From NCBI RefSeq assembly GCF_003432385.1, contig NZ_CP031841.1, positions 248,001 to 312,000 of the forward strand: a stretch of DNA of 64,000 bases. Reading direction: 5' to 3'. Below the pieces are notes generated by a model. That model searched no databases and was not told where the DNA came from. It worked only from the letters and a program-made list of their open reading frames with translations. Below are positions 9,597 through 19,126 of the stretch, one piece after another. Source of the DNA: Breoghania sp. L-A4 (lineage in GTDB: Bacteria; Pseudomonadota; Alphaproteobacteria; Rhizobiales; Stappiaceae). The position numbers and the translations under genes were made by a program. Numbering within the stretch: the stretch's first letter is position 1; each line of letters opens with the position of its first letter.

Positions 9597-11124
9597 ATGG
9601 TCAGCCGGATTACCACAGTGGCGTTTCAAGGCGTCGAGGCGATCCCCGTTGACGTGCAGGTGCAGGTTGGTCCGGGCGCCGTTGTCTTCAACATCGTCGG
9701 GCTGGCGGACAAGGCGGTCGCGGAAAGCCGCGAGCGGGTGCGCAGCGCGCTGATCGCGTCGGGCATGGCGCTGCCGGCCAAACGCATCACGGTCAATCTG
9801 GCGCCAGCGGATCTGCCCAAGGAAGGCTCTCATTACGACCTGCCGATCGCGCTGGGGCTGATGGCGGCGATGGGCGCCGTGCCGGGCGACCAACTGGCGG
9901 ACTACGTTGTCGTCGGCGAACTCGGCCTGGACGGCACCATCGCGCCCGTGGCCGGCGTGCTGCCGGCGGCGATCGGCGCCAACGCCATGGGACGCGGGCT
10001 GATCTGTCCCGCCGATTGCGGCTCTGAAGCCGCCTGGGCGGGTGCGGAAACGGCGATTCTCGCGCCGCGCAGCCTCATTGCCATCGCCAATCATTTCAAG
10101 GGCACGCAGGTTCTCTCCCGGCCGGTGGCGCGGTTGCACGCCCCGCCTTCGACCTGCCGGACATGGCCGATGTGCGCGGACAGGAAACCGCGCGCCGGGC
10201 GCTGGAAGTGGCCGCTGCGGGCGGGCACAATCTTCTGATGGTCGGGCCGCCGGGAGCGGGAAAGTCGATGCTTGCGGCGCGCCTGCCGTCGATTCTTCCG
10301 CCGCTGACGCCGAAGGAATTGCTGGAGGTGTCGATGATCGCCTCGATCGCCGGCGAGTTGGCGGACGGGCGGCTGTCCGACCGCAGGCCGTTCCGCGCCC
10401 CCATCACTCCGCCTCCATGGCGGCGCTCGTGGGCGGCGGGCTGAAGGCCAAGCCGGGCGAAATGTCGCTCGCCCACAACGGCGTGCTCTTTCTTGACGAG
10501 TTGCCCGAGTTCAATCCGCAGGTGCTCGACAGTCTGCGCCAACCGCTTGAAACCGGCGAGACAGTGATCGCGCGCGCCAACCACCGGGTGTCCTATCCGG
10601 CGCGGGTGCAACTGGTCACCGCGATGAACCCATGCCGCTGCGGCCACGCGGGCGAACCGGGTCACCAGTGCCGGCGCGGACAGCGCTGCGCCGCGGACTA
10701 CCAGGCGCGCCTCTCGGGGCCGTTTCTCGATCGCATCGACCTGCGCATCGAGGTGCCCGCGGTCACCGCCCATGACATGATCAGTCCCGGCCGGTCGGAA
10801 GGCTCGCTGGATATCGCCGCCCGGGTCGCCGCCGCCCGTGCGCTGCAAGCGGAGCGGTTCGAGCCGCTGGCGGTTTCCGCGCGCACCAACGCGCAGGCCC
10901 CGGCGCGGCTGATCGAGGACATCGCCGAGCTGGACGCGGACGGCGTGCGGCTGCTGCGCGACGCCGCCGACATGCTGCATCTGTCGGCGCGCGGCTATCA
11001 CCGCGTTCTGAAGGTCGCGCGCACGTTGGCGGATCTCGACGGCGAGGCCCGCGTGCGCCGGCCGCATCTCGCCGAGGCGCTGAGCTATCGCGGGGCGCCT
11101 ACCACGCTCGCCCACGCCGCCTGA
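9597..11124 (+). CDS. comM: YifB/ComM family Mg-chelatase-like AAA+ ATPase, two frame breaks
   Basis: The family is a hexameric helicase promoting branch migration in natural transformation. The first frame, from ATG 9597, carries the Lon-substrate-like domain (AFQGVEAIPVDVQVQ, VGLADKAVAESRERV). The second carries MADVRGQETARRALEVAA and the Walker A GPPGAGKSM. The third carries HNGVLFLDELPEF (Walker B), VTAMNPCRCG and the C-terminal helical domain to LSYRG. Two single-base losses explain the breaks: one in the C run at 10141-10144, one in the C run at 10398-10402. Adding a C at each restores one continuous reading of about 508 residues, the normal family length. I see no other damage, so this is probably an intact gene with assembly errors. 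Confidence 0.85.
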
Positions 11125-11295
11125 GCACCCTCGTCAATCATCACCACGCGTCGGGCTCTCCCGCATCCCGTGACCTGGCCATGTTCCGCGGTGGCCGGCG
11201 ACTAAGGCCAAGGGCCGGCTTCATGGGGACTATATTGACATAAATTTCAATATCTAATCTCCTGTTCCGCAGGATAGTCCGAATAGAGAAAACCT

Positions 11296-12296
11296 GTGTT
11301 CAACGTCGGATTCACCGCGGGAAAGGCAACAGATGAGAACCGGTCGGACTGGTCCGGCAATGCGGCCCGGCCGATTGCCTGGTCCGCGTGGTATCCGACA
11401 CGCGACAGTGCCGAGCAGCCAACCGCGTCGAGCCTGACCGAAGCCACGCCGTTCCTGCCGGAGCCAATCGCGCGGGACGCCGGTCTCGCCGACGACCAAC
11501 CCGCCTTTCCGGTCGTGCTCATGTCGCATGGCACGGGAGGGACGGCCGCGGGACTGTCCTGGCTGGCGCAGCGCCTCGCTCAGCAGGGCCATATTGTCAT
11601 CGGCGCCAATCATCACGGCAACACGGCGACCGAACCTTACCGGGCAGAGGGCTTCCTGTGCTGGTGGGAGCGGGCGCGCGATCTCACGGTGCTGATGGAT
11701 CATCATGCGGCCGGCCCGTTCTCCGGGCGGATCGATTTCGACCGGATCCATGTCGCCGGCTTTTCGCTTGGAGGCTACACGGCGCTGTCATTGCTCGGCG
11801 CCATCACGGACATTTCCGTATTCACGGATTGGGCGCGCGGCAAGCCGTGGGGCAACGGCCCGCGCGAATTTCCGGATATCGGAGAGAAAGTCCCGGCGCT
11901 GCTGAAAGAGAACCCGGTCTTCCGCGCGTCATGGGACCGGCAGTCTGACAGCTACAGGGACAGCCGGATCAAGGCCGCGTTCGTCTTCGCGCCCGCCCCA
12001 CCATCCGCGGCATGACCACCGACAGTCTCAGGGCGATCCGCACCCCGGTCTCCATAGCCGCCGTGGGCCGGGACACCGAGGCGCCATCGGATCTGTGCGC
12101 GGAATGGGTCCATGGCATTCTGCCCAACAGCACATTTGCGCTGCTTGACCCCGAGGCCGGCCATTATGTCTTCTTCTGCACGTGCTCCGTTTGGGGCCAG
12201 TCACACATGCCCGACATCTGCCGGGATGCGCCGGGCGTTGACCGTCGCGTCATCCATGACGGGGCGGCGGCTCTGGCGCTCGATCTTTTCGCCTAG
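11296..12296 (+). CDS. Alpha/beta hydrolase, dienelactone-hydrolase / PAF-acetylhydrolase-like, one frame break
   Basis: The first frame (GTG 11296) has AWSAWYPT, the oxyanion region LMSHGTGG and the nucleophile elbow AGFSLGGYTAL. It then loses frame near 11992-11999, after AAFVFAPA. The other frame continues with PTIRGMTTDSL, the acid-containing VSIAAVGRDTEAPSD and a late EAGHYVFF that supplies the catalytic His. One missing G or C in the CCCGCCCC stretch explains the break. The family includes predicted dienelactone hydrolases and lipoprotein-like esterases; substrate unknown. The N terminus looks short, because an in-frame stop lies at 11284 and no signal peptide is present, so a further error upstream is possible. 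No functional neighbour is evident. Confidence 0.7.
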
Positions 12297-12345
12297 AACA
12301 TTTCCAGATGAAGTGAATTTCACTTCGTCTTAGAACAAATGCGAC
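12297..12345. repeat. Palindromic intergenic element next to the hydrolase stop
   Basis: A hairpin-forming sequence begins right at the hydrolase stop. Its core is AGATGAAGTGAA followed by TTTCACTTCGTCT, an almost perfect inverted repeat at about 12307-12332, flanked by AGAACATTT and TAGAACAAATGCG. Such palindromes ending in T-A-G-A-A-C-A are familiar in alphaproteobacterial intergenic regions. It may double as a transcription terminator for the hydrolase. Confidence 0.5.
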
Positions 12346-12915
12346 GAATCAAAAATTTGGGGCGCTTCTGCGATTCATTGCCATTGATATCTCCGCCTAC
12401 GGCCAGTGCCTGTTCCACGCCGCGATGCCCGGCGCCGTGGCCGGCGACGACGGGATTTCGCAAAACCGCCGCCTCATCGGGGCTCATCAGGAAGGGGGGG
12501 ACTTTCGAACCGTCCGCCCGCAAGCGGCGACGGGCCAACTATTTCGCACCGAATTTCCAGACGTATACCCGGCATTGGATGAAACGAGCATTTAAAATTG
12601 AAAATATAACATGCGCTTCATCGTGGCGGGACGTTCAATTCATGAAGATCCAAATATAAAATCACAATTTTTGACGCCACAGAATCGGAATTCGCAATCC
12701 TGGGTTGCCTTCACTCGAATATATGAACTATAGTCTCAACCAAGTAACTATTACGCTAAGTCAGATGCAAACTAAACGATCGTGAATTTTCAATCAGTAT
12801 ATTATCAATATGTGAGCATTTTGTTTAACGTTTTCCCTGTTTACTCCAAGTGTAACGGTCTCGGTCACCTCCCCTGACCTGAGAGCGCCTGTCCGAATAC
12901 AGACCAGAGTGACCC
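12346..12915. other. Intergenic region, partly AT-rich, no recognisable gene
   Basis: The first 190 bases have normal GC content and contain short open frames on both strands, none resembling a known protein. From about 12580 to 12850 base composition drops sharply: runs such as AAATTGAAAATATAAC, ATATGAACTATAG and CAGTATATTATCAATATG contrast with the surrounding GC-rich DNA. The final part must contain the chemoreceptor promoter and leader. No clear SD precedes ATG 12916. It may be a remnant of foreign DNA or a long regulatory region. Confidence 0.5.
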
Positions 12916-14922
12916 ATGAAAATGAACGTCTCCATCAAAGCCAAGCTGTTCACCGGTGTTGGTGTGATCGCCGCTGCGCTGGCGGTCACGGCGACCCTCG
13001 CCGTCGTCGGACTTGGCAATGTGCAATCGCTGTTCACCGAATACCGCTCCGCGGCCCGCCAGAGCCTGGTCATCAACGACGCCACCAGCGACCTGCTCAG
13101 CGTCCGCCTTGGCGTGATGAACTACCGCACCGGCTTCAAGGAGGCGGACGCGGACGTCGTGCATGAGAAAATCGCCGACATTCGCGCGCGCGGCGCTGAG
13201 ATCAAGGCGCTGTTCCGGGATTCCGACCGCATCGCGAAGCTCGACACGCTGCAAGCGGGCATGTCCGAATACGCGGCGGACTTCGAACGGTATGCCTCCA
13301 TCCAGAGCGACACCACGGCGCTGCATGTCGGCCTCGAGCAGGCGGGACAGAAAATTCGGGAGAATCTGACGGCGATCGTGGAAAGCGCGTATGAGGACGG
13401 CGATCAGGTCTCTTCCTACTTCGCGGGCCGGGCCCAGGAACAGGTTCTGATGGGCCGCATCGCGACAGAGCAGCTGTTCGCGAGCCTCGCGCAAAAGGAC
13501 TACGAGGAAGCGTCCCGCACCATGACGCTGGCGCGGGATCAGTTGAAAGACCTTGTCGGGAAACTGGAAACCACCGACCACCGCAATCTGGCGACGCAAG
13601 CGATCGAGCTGACCGAACGCTTCATGACGGATCTCGAGCAGGTCTCCAGCAAATTCGCCGAGCGCCGCGACTACCGTGAAAACGGCCTGGATCTGATCGG
13701 CCCGGAGATGACCGCAGGATATCAGGCAGTCCTCGCCGACGTCGTCGACACCCAGAACGATCTCGGACCGCGCGCGGAAGGCGAAATCACGGGCATTGTT
13801 TCGCGCACCACGTTGCTTGGCGTCCTGTTCACGGTGCTCGGCCTTGCCATCGCCCTGTTTCTTGGAACCACCCTGCCGCGCGCCATCGTCGCCATCACGG
13901 ACGCCATGACGGAGCTGGCCGGCGGCAAGCTCGACGGCGCCATCTTCGGCGTTGGTCGTAAGGACGAAATCGGCTCCATGGCCGCAGCCGTGCAGGTGTT
14001 CCAGGCAAACGCAGTCGAGAAGCTTCGTCTGGAAGAGGAGCAGCAGGTCGCAAGCGAGCAGGCGAAAAAGCAGCAGAAAGCAATGATGCACAAGCTGGCC
14101 GACGACTTCGACGCGGCGATCGGATCGATCGTTGGTACGGTCTCCGGCGCCGCCACCGAACTTCAGTCGGCGGCCGAAAGCATGACCGACACCGCCGCGC
14201 GGACCAGCGAACAGGCCAACAATGTGGCCGCCGCATCGGAACAGGCCTCCAGCAACGTCCAGACGGTCGCCACCGCGTCCGAGGAGATGGCCGCCTCGGT
14301 CGAGGAAATCGGCCGTCAGGCCAGCGAAACCTCCAACAGGGCCAATGCGGCGGCGGGCGAAGCCAATGTCATGGTCGACAAGGTGAAAACCCTCTCGGAC
14401 GCGGCCCAGAAGATCGGCGCCATCGTCGGCCTGATCCAGGATATCGCCGAGCAGACCAACCTGCTGGCGCTTAACGCCACCATCGAGGCGGCGCGCGCCG
14501 GGGAAGCCGGCAAGGGCTTCGCGGTTGTGGCTTCCGAGGTCAAGGAGCTGGCGACCCAGACGTCGAAGGCGACCACGGATATCTCCGAGCAGATCGCCGC
14601 CATCCAGGACGCGACCGCGAGTTCCACGGAAGCGATTTCGGCTGTGACCAATTCGATCGATGATCTGACCAAGATCGCGGCAAGCATCGCCGGCGCGGTG
14701 GAGGAACAGTCCGCGGCCACCCAGGAAATCGCCCGTAACGTGCAGCAGGCCGCAATCGGCACACAGGAAGTCTCCAGCTCCATCGGCCATGTCACCGAGG
14801 CGGCTGCAACCTCCAGCTCTACAGCAAGCCAGGTGCTGTCGGCGGCCGGCGAGCTGTCGATGCAGTCGGAATCGCTGCGCGGCGAGGTCAGCCGCTTCCT
14901 TGACGGCGTCCGCGCCGCCTGA
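12916..14922 (+). CDS. Methyl-accepting chemotaxis protein with helical-bundle periplasmic domain
   Basis: The 668-residue transmembrane chemoreceptor has a first membrane segment near residues 10-32 and a roughly 250-residue all-helical periplasmic region resembling HBM/4-helix-bundle sensors ([17 protein letters not shown]). A second membrane segment lies near 295-318, followed by HAMP ([31 protein letters not shown]). The cytoplasmic signalling hairpin contains the tip [21 protein letters not shown], which binds CheA and CheW. Helices end at DGVRAA with no C-terminal CheR-tethering pentapeptide. The ligand is unknown. The gene stands alone, with no che genes nearby, and a hybrid histidine kinase follows about 90 bp downstream. 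Confidence 0.93.
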   Translation: MKMNVSIKAKLFTGVGVIAAALAVTATLAVVGLGNVQSLFTEYRSAARQSLVINDATSDLLSVRLGVMNYRTGFKEADADVVHEKIADIRARGAEIKALFRDSDRIAKLDTLQAGMSEYAADFERYASIQSDTTALHVGLEQAGQKIRENLTAIVESAYEDGDQVSSYFAGRAQEQVLMGRIATEQLFASLAQKDYEEASRTMTLARDQLKDLVGKLETTDHRNLATQAIELTERFMTDLEQVSSKFAERRDYRENGLDLIGPEMTAGYQAVLADVVDTQNDLGPRAEGEITGIVSRTTLLGVLFTVLGLAIALFLGTTLPRAIVAITDAMTELAGGKLDGAIFGVGRKDEIGSMAAAVQVFQANAVEKLRLEEEQQVASEQAKKQQKAMMHKLADDFDAAIGSIVGTVSGAATELQSAAESMTDTAARTSEQANNVAAASEQASSNVQTVATASEEMAASVEEIGRQASETSNRANAAAGEANVMVDKVKTLSDAAQKIGAIVGLIQDIAEQTNLLALNATIEAARAGEAGKGFAVVASEVKELATQTSKATTDISEQIAAIQDATASSTEAISAVTNSIDDLTKIAASIAGAVEEQSAATQEIARNVQQAAIGTQEVSSSIGHVTEAAATSSSTASQVLSAAGELSMQSESLRGEVSRFLDGVRAA

Positions 14923-15011
14923 TCCGCAAACAGTGTGCCGTCAAGGCTTTGGCAAGTCCTTTGCGGCACACTGATCCCTCTGACATGACCAGGGGGAGCG
15001 CGTCACGCGCC

Positions 15012-17383
15012 ATGTTGCAGTCGCACACCAGCCATCGAGTACCAGCGCGCGGCACGGCGGATCCCGTCGGCAGTCAGCGTGACACGGTCCGCGGCGACGC
15101 CGCAGCGGACGGTGGCCTGCGCTCCGGAACCCAGGACCAACCTGCCCCGGATTCGACACCAGTCGCTGGTGCTTCGCGCCGGACTCTCGCGCTTGCGGGC
15201 GTTCTTGTCGTCGCCGGCGCCCTGGCCGCGGTGCTACTGGCCACAGTGCCCGCACCGGGCCCTCTGGCAGGCGTCGCCATTGCCTTCCTCGCGGGCTGCG
15301 GCGGCGTGTGGATCGTGCTCGGACCCGAGCTTGCGAGCCGCTCCGGCCGAATCGCCGCGCTCGACGCGGAAGCCGATCTTCTGCGCGACCATGCCGAACG
15401 GCTGGAAGACAAGGCGTGGGAGCTGCGCGAATCGGATGAGCGCCATCGCTCTGTCATCGACGCGCTCGGGATGTCATTTTCCGGCGCGACGACAAGGGCC
15501 GCGTCGTCTACGCCAACGAAGCCTTTTCGCGATGCTTCGGCGCGGACCTCGACCAGGTCGTCGGGCGGCCGCTGATGGTGGCGCTGGATCCGCCGCCTGC
15601 GGACGGCGACCCCGCGAACGAACGCCCCGGCCCGCCGGATTTGAAACTGGAAACCGTGGCCGGCTGGCGCTGGTTCTCGCGACTCGATGTGCGGGTGCGT
15701 GACAGCGGCAGCGGCGCCGCGTTGGTGCAGACGATTCTGCGCGACGTGACGCCGCGCAAGGCGGCGGAAGACGCTCTGATGGAGGCCCGCGACCAGGCGC
15801 AATCGGCCAATCGCGCCAAGTCGCGCTTTCTCGCAACCGTCAGCCACGAGATTCGCACGCCGCTCAACGGCATTCTCGGCATGACCGGATTGCTGCGCGA
15901 CACGCAACTCAGCGCCGCGCAAAACAGTTACGCCGATGCCATCCACACGTCCGGAGAGGCCCTCATGACCTTGATCGACGAGGTGCTGGATTTCTCAAAG
16001 GTCGAGGCGGGAAAACTGGAGCTGGCCCCGCGGCCCACCGGTCTCGAGGCGCTGGTGGAAGGCGTCGTCGAGCTTCTCGCGCCGCGCGCCCAGGCCAAGG
16101 GGCTGGAGATCGCGGGCTATGTGGCGCCCGACGTACCGGCCCAGGTGCTGATCGACGGGCCGCGCCTGCGCCAGGTGCTGATCAATCTTGCCGGCAACGG
16201 CATCAAGTTCACGGACGACGGCGGCGTGTTGATCGAGATTTGCGCGCAATCGGTGGGAGCCGCGCAGTGCCGGCTATCGGTCAGCGTGCACGACACGGGC
16301 ATCGGCATCGCGCCGGACGCGGCCAAGCGCCTGTTTCAGGAATTCGAACAGGTCGATCACGGTCCCGCCCGCCGCTACGGTGGCACCGGTCTCGGCCTGG
16401 CGATCTCCCAGCGCATCGTCGCACGGATGAACGGATCAATCGCGATTCGCAGCGACCCGGGCTCCGGCGCGTCCTTCTCCTTCACCATCGATGTCGCACA
16501 TCCCGGTGCGGACACGGGTGGGACCGCGGCGCTGCAGCCTGTTCTCGCCGGCCGTCAGATCGACCTCGTCGCAAGCGAGGGCATCGAGGCAACGCTGATC
16601 GCCCGAAGGCTTTCCGCCGTGGGCGTCAGGATCCGGACCCGCAGCCCGTCGCAAACCGACAACGCAAGCACCGCAAACGGTGATCCCGCGGCCGGCCTTA
16701 TCGTCGATCACATGAGTGTCGCGGATCCCGCCAATTGGCTTGATGCGCAACGTTCGGCCGGAAATTCGGCGCCCGCCCTTGTGCTCATTACCCCGGCGCA
16801 GCGCGCGAGCCTGCCCGCGCTGAAGGCGGCGGGTTTCGATGCCTATCTGATCAAGCCTGTACGCTCGCACTCTCTGCTGCGGATTACCGCAGCCCTTGTC
16901 GGCGGCGGCGATATCACCGATGTGCCTGGCGACTGGACGGGTTCAAGCGCCGATGACACCGCACCGCCCGGCCCGGCCCTGCGGCTGCTTGTCGCGGAGG
17001 ACAATGAGATCAACCTGCGGCTCACCGTTGCGCTTGTCGAAAAATTCGGCCACACGGCCATCGTCGTGCAGGACGGGCAGGCGGCGATCGACGCGGTCAA
17101 GGAAAGCTGGGCGCCGGGCGGGCAACCGTTCGATGCGGTCTTCACCGACCTGCACATGCCCAAGGTGGACGGGTTGGAGGTCATCCGCGCCATACGCGCC
17201 GGCGAGGCGGATCGCAACCGCGCCCCGTTGCCGGTTTACGCGTTGACCGCCGATGTGATGCCGGAGTCACGCTCGGAGGTCGAAGCCGCCGGCGCCAGCG
17301 GCTTTTTGACAAAGCCTCTCGACCCGGATGCCCTGCGCGGCGCGCTTGCGGCACTGGCGCAAGTCACCGCGGCCGGGTGTTGA
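15012..17383 (+). CDS. Hybrid sensor histidine kinase with PAS, HisKA, HATPase and receiver domains, one frame break
   Basis: Two adjacent membrane helices (LALAGVLVVAGALAAVLL and VAIAFLAGCGGVWIVLG) occupy about residues 59-103, followed by a short coiled coil and a PAS domain (GRVVYANEAFSRCFGADLDQVVG). HisKA carries the phospho-acceptor in VSHEIRTPLNG, near residue 278. The HATPase shows NLAGNGIKFTDDGG and GGTGLGLAIS. A degenerate receiver-like segment follows (about 16555-16900), and a complete C-terminal receiver has its phospho-Asp in AVFTDLHMP and its Lys in FLTKPLD. The frame breaks at 15468-15470, where GGG should be GGGG; restoring one G links ALGDVIFRRDDKGRVVYANEAF. The start is uncertain: ATG 15012 has AGGGGGAG upstream; 14985 is possible. 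No cognate regulator is adjacent. Confidence 0.85.
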
Positions 17384-17608
17384 ACGCTCTTTTTTCCCCT
17401 ATCTATGATAATGTACCTACCACGATGGTCGTGACCCGATCTGATGTGTCATGGAACTGTCGGAGAAATATGCTCAATGTGTCGGAATTCGCCGGTGAAC
17501 GCGGCGGACTGATTCGGACGCGCGCGACAAGCGCGTGAGGAGCATGGAACCGGACGGCGGCGCATTGAGCCGGAAACCGGTTCGTTTGGGGAACAAGGGC
17601 GAACGCCT

Positions 17609-18580
17609 ATGAAACAGTCAGCACCCGGCAAGCAGTATGGCAAGCTGTCTCCCGCCATGCTGATGCGGAAGTTCATGCCGCTGGGACGCACCGGCAACGG
17701 TCGCTGGATCCCCGGCGCGGGCTTTCCGGGCATGGCCGGACTGAAGCCGCAGACCGGCGAGACCGTCTCGCTCGGCCGTATTGGCTCGCTGGAAGTGCGT
17801 CTTGCCCGCAAGGCGTCCGAGGTCCGCAAGGCGCAGGCGCTGCGCTATCATGTATTCTATGAGGAAATGTCGGCGATCGCCGATGCGCTGACGCTGAACG
17901 CCAAGCGCGACATTGATGCCTTTGACGGTATTTGCGATCACCTGCTCGTGCTCGATCACGACGCGCCGACGCGGGCCAAGCCGTTCGGACGGCTCAAGCC
18001 GAAGATCGTCGGCACCTACCGCCTGCTGCGCCAGGACGTGGCCGAACAAAACGGCGGCTTCTATACGAGCGGCGAATACGACATCCAGCAGCTCATCGAT
18101 TCAAAGCCCGGCATGCGCTTTCTGGAACTGGGCCGTTCCTGTGTGCTCAAGCCCTACCGCAACAAGCGCACCGTCGAACTGCTGTGGCACGGCATCTGGT
18201 CCTACATCCTGATGCACGGCATCGATGCGATGATCGGCTGCGCCTCGATCGAAGGCACGGATCCGGAACGCCTCGCCCTGCCGCTGTCGTTCCTGCATCA
18301 CCAAGCGGCAGCGCCCGAAGAGTGGCGCGTGCGGGCCGTCGAGGACCGCTACGTGGACATGAACCGCATGCCGCACGAGGCGATTGACGAGCGCGCGGCC
18401 TTGCGTGAGCTGCCTCCGCTGATCAAGGGATACCTGAGGCTGGGCGCCTATGTGGGCGACGGGGCCGTGGTCGACCACCAGTTCGGCACCACCGACGTGC
18501 TGATCGTGATGCCCGTCTCCAAGCTCAACGCGCGCTATGTGAACTACTACGGCGCCGACGCCAGCCGCTACGCGAGTTGA
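17609..18580 (+). CDS. olsB: GNAT acyltransferase, L-ornithine N(alpha)-acyltransferase (OlsB) family
   Basis: The 323-residue protein matches the OlsB/hemolysin-like GNAT family, which transfers a 3-hydroxyacyl chain from acyl-ACP to ornithine as the first step of ornithine-lipid synthesis. Seen: SLEVRLARKASEVRKAQALRYHVFYEEM, the KRDIDAFDGICDHLLVLD block, IVGTYRLLRQDVAEQNGGFYTSGEYDI, and LELGRSCVLKPYRNKRTVELLW, all diagnostic of this family. The 60-residue N-terminal extension is basic and unremarkable. OlsA, the second acyltransferase, is not in the window. In rhizobia OlsB is phosphate-regulated, but I could not identify a Pho box here. It is followed by a strong terminator. Confidence 0.85.
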   Translation: MKQSAPGKQYGKLSPAMLMRKFMPLGRTGNGRWIPGAGFPGMAGLKPQTGETVSLGRIGSLEVRLARKASEVRKAQALRYHVFYEEMSAIADALTLNAKRDIDAFDGICDHLLVLDHDAPTRAKPFGRLKPKIVGTYRLLRQDVAEQNGGFYTSGEYDIQQLIDSKPGMRFLELGRSCVLKPYRNKRTVELLWHGIWSYILMHGIDAMIGCASIEGTDPERLALPLSFLHHQAAAPEEWRVRAVEDRYVDMNRMPHEAIDERAALRELPPLIKGYLRLGAYVGDGAVVDHQFGTTDVLIVMPVSKLNARYVNYYGADASRYAS

Positions 18581-18593
18581 TGCGCCGAATCGG

Positions 18594-18633
18594 TGATGCC
18601 GCGCATCCAAGGCGGGATGCGCGGCATTTTTGC
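18594..18633. terminator. Bidirectional intrinsic terminator between olsB and the DUF1330 gene
   Basis: A 13-bp GC-rich stem, ATGCCGCGCATCC paired with GGATGCGCGGCAT, is followed by TTTTT on the plus strand. It lies between convergent stop codons and ends next to the DUF1330 stop at 18635. Confidence 0.85.
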
Positions 18634-18634
18634 G

Positions 18635-18937
18635 TCACGGCTGCGGACCGTCATAGCCGTCAATGATAATCAGATCGCCTTCCGACACCTGGGTCCGGAT
18701 GGCCTTGGCCTTCTGATATTCCGGCGAGTTGTAGCAAGCCAGCGCCTGCTCGTAGCTTTCGAACTCGATCAGTACATTGCGGGCCCGTGATGTGCCCTCC
18801 AGCTTCTCGAACTTGCCGCCGCGCGCGAGAAACCGCGCGCCGTATTTCGAAAACGCCGCCGCACCCGCCGCGACATACTCCTTGTACGCTTCCGGATCCT
18901 GCACATCGACGCGTGCGACCCAATATCCCTTTGTCAT
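18635..18937 (-). CDS. DUF1330 domain-containing protein
   Basis: The 100-residue protein begins MTKGYWVARVDVQDPEAYKEYV and contains KYGARFLARGGKFEKLEG, then RARNVLIEFESYEQALACYNSPEYQKAK, the classic DUF1330 ferredoxin-like dimeric alpha-beta fold. Function is unknown for the family. I chose the ATG at 18937 because of the CAGGGAGC site upstream; the longer frame to 19000 adds residues with no match. It is divergent from the PBP1a gene across a 190-bp gap. Confidence 0.9.
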   Translation of the reverse strand: MTKGYWVARVDVQDPEAYKEYVAAGAAAFSKYGARFLARGGKFEKLEGTSRARNVLIEFESYEQALACYNSPEYQKAKAIRTQVSEGDLIIIDGYDGPQP

Positions 18938-19126
18938 TTCAATGCTCCCTGTGCGCTTTTTCGCGGCCGCACCCGGTGGTGCGTTAACCGTTGCCGACAA
19001 GAGAGTCAGCCATTGCGAATTCCGTCAAGCTTAACTGCCCCTTAAAAGGCCTCATTTAACCTTGAGATGGGGGCGTGCGGCAGATGGGCCGCGCACCGGG
19101 TGTATCAACCATTTCGGGCAAGCCGC

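Noticed and set aside
9597-11124. comM as a pseudogene or with programmed frameshifting
   Set aside because: Two ordinary C-run losses explain it, and the same pattern hits gyrB. No slippery site with a downstream structure was seen.
12339-12659. A 106-codon plus-strand frame in the gap before the chemoreceptor
   Set aside because: No family resemblance, low-complexity composition and no ribosome site; the opposite strand frame is no better.
12865-14790. A 641-codon minus-strand open frame
   Set aside because: Antisense to the first chemoreceptor; histidine-, glycine- and arginine-rich shadow composition.
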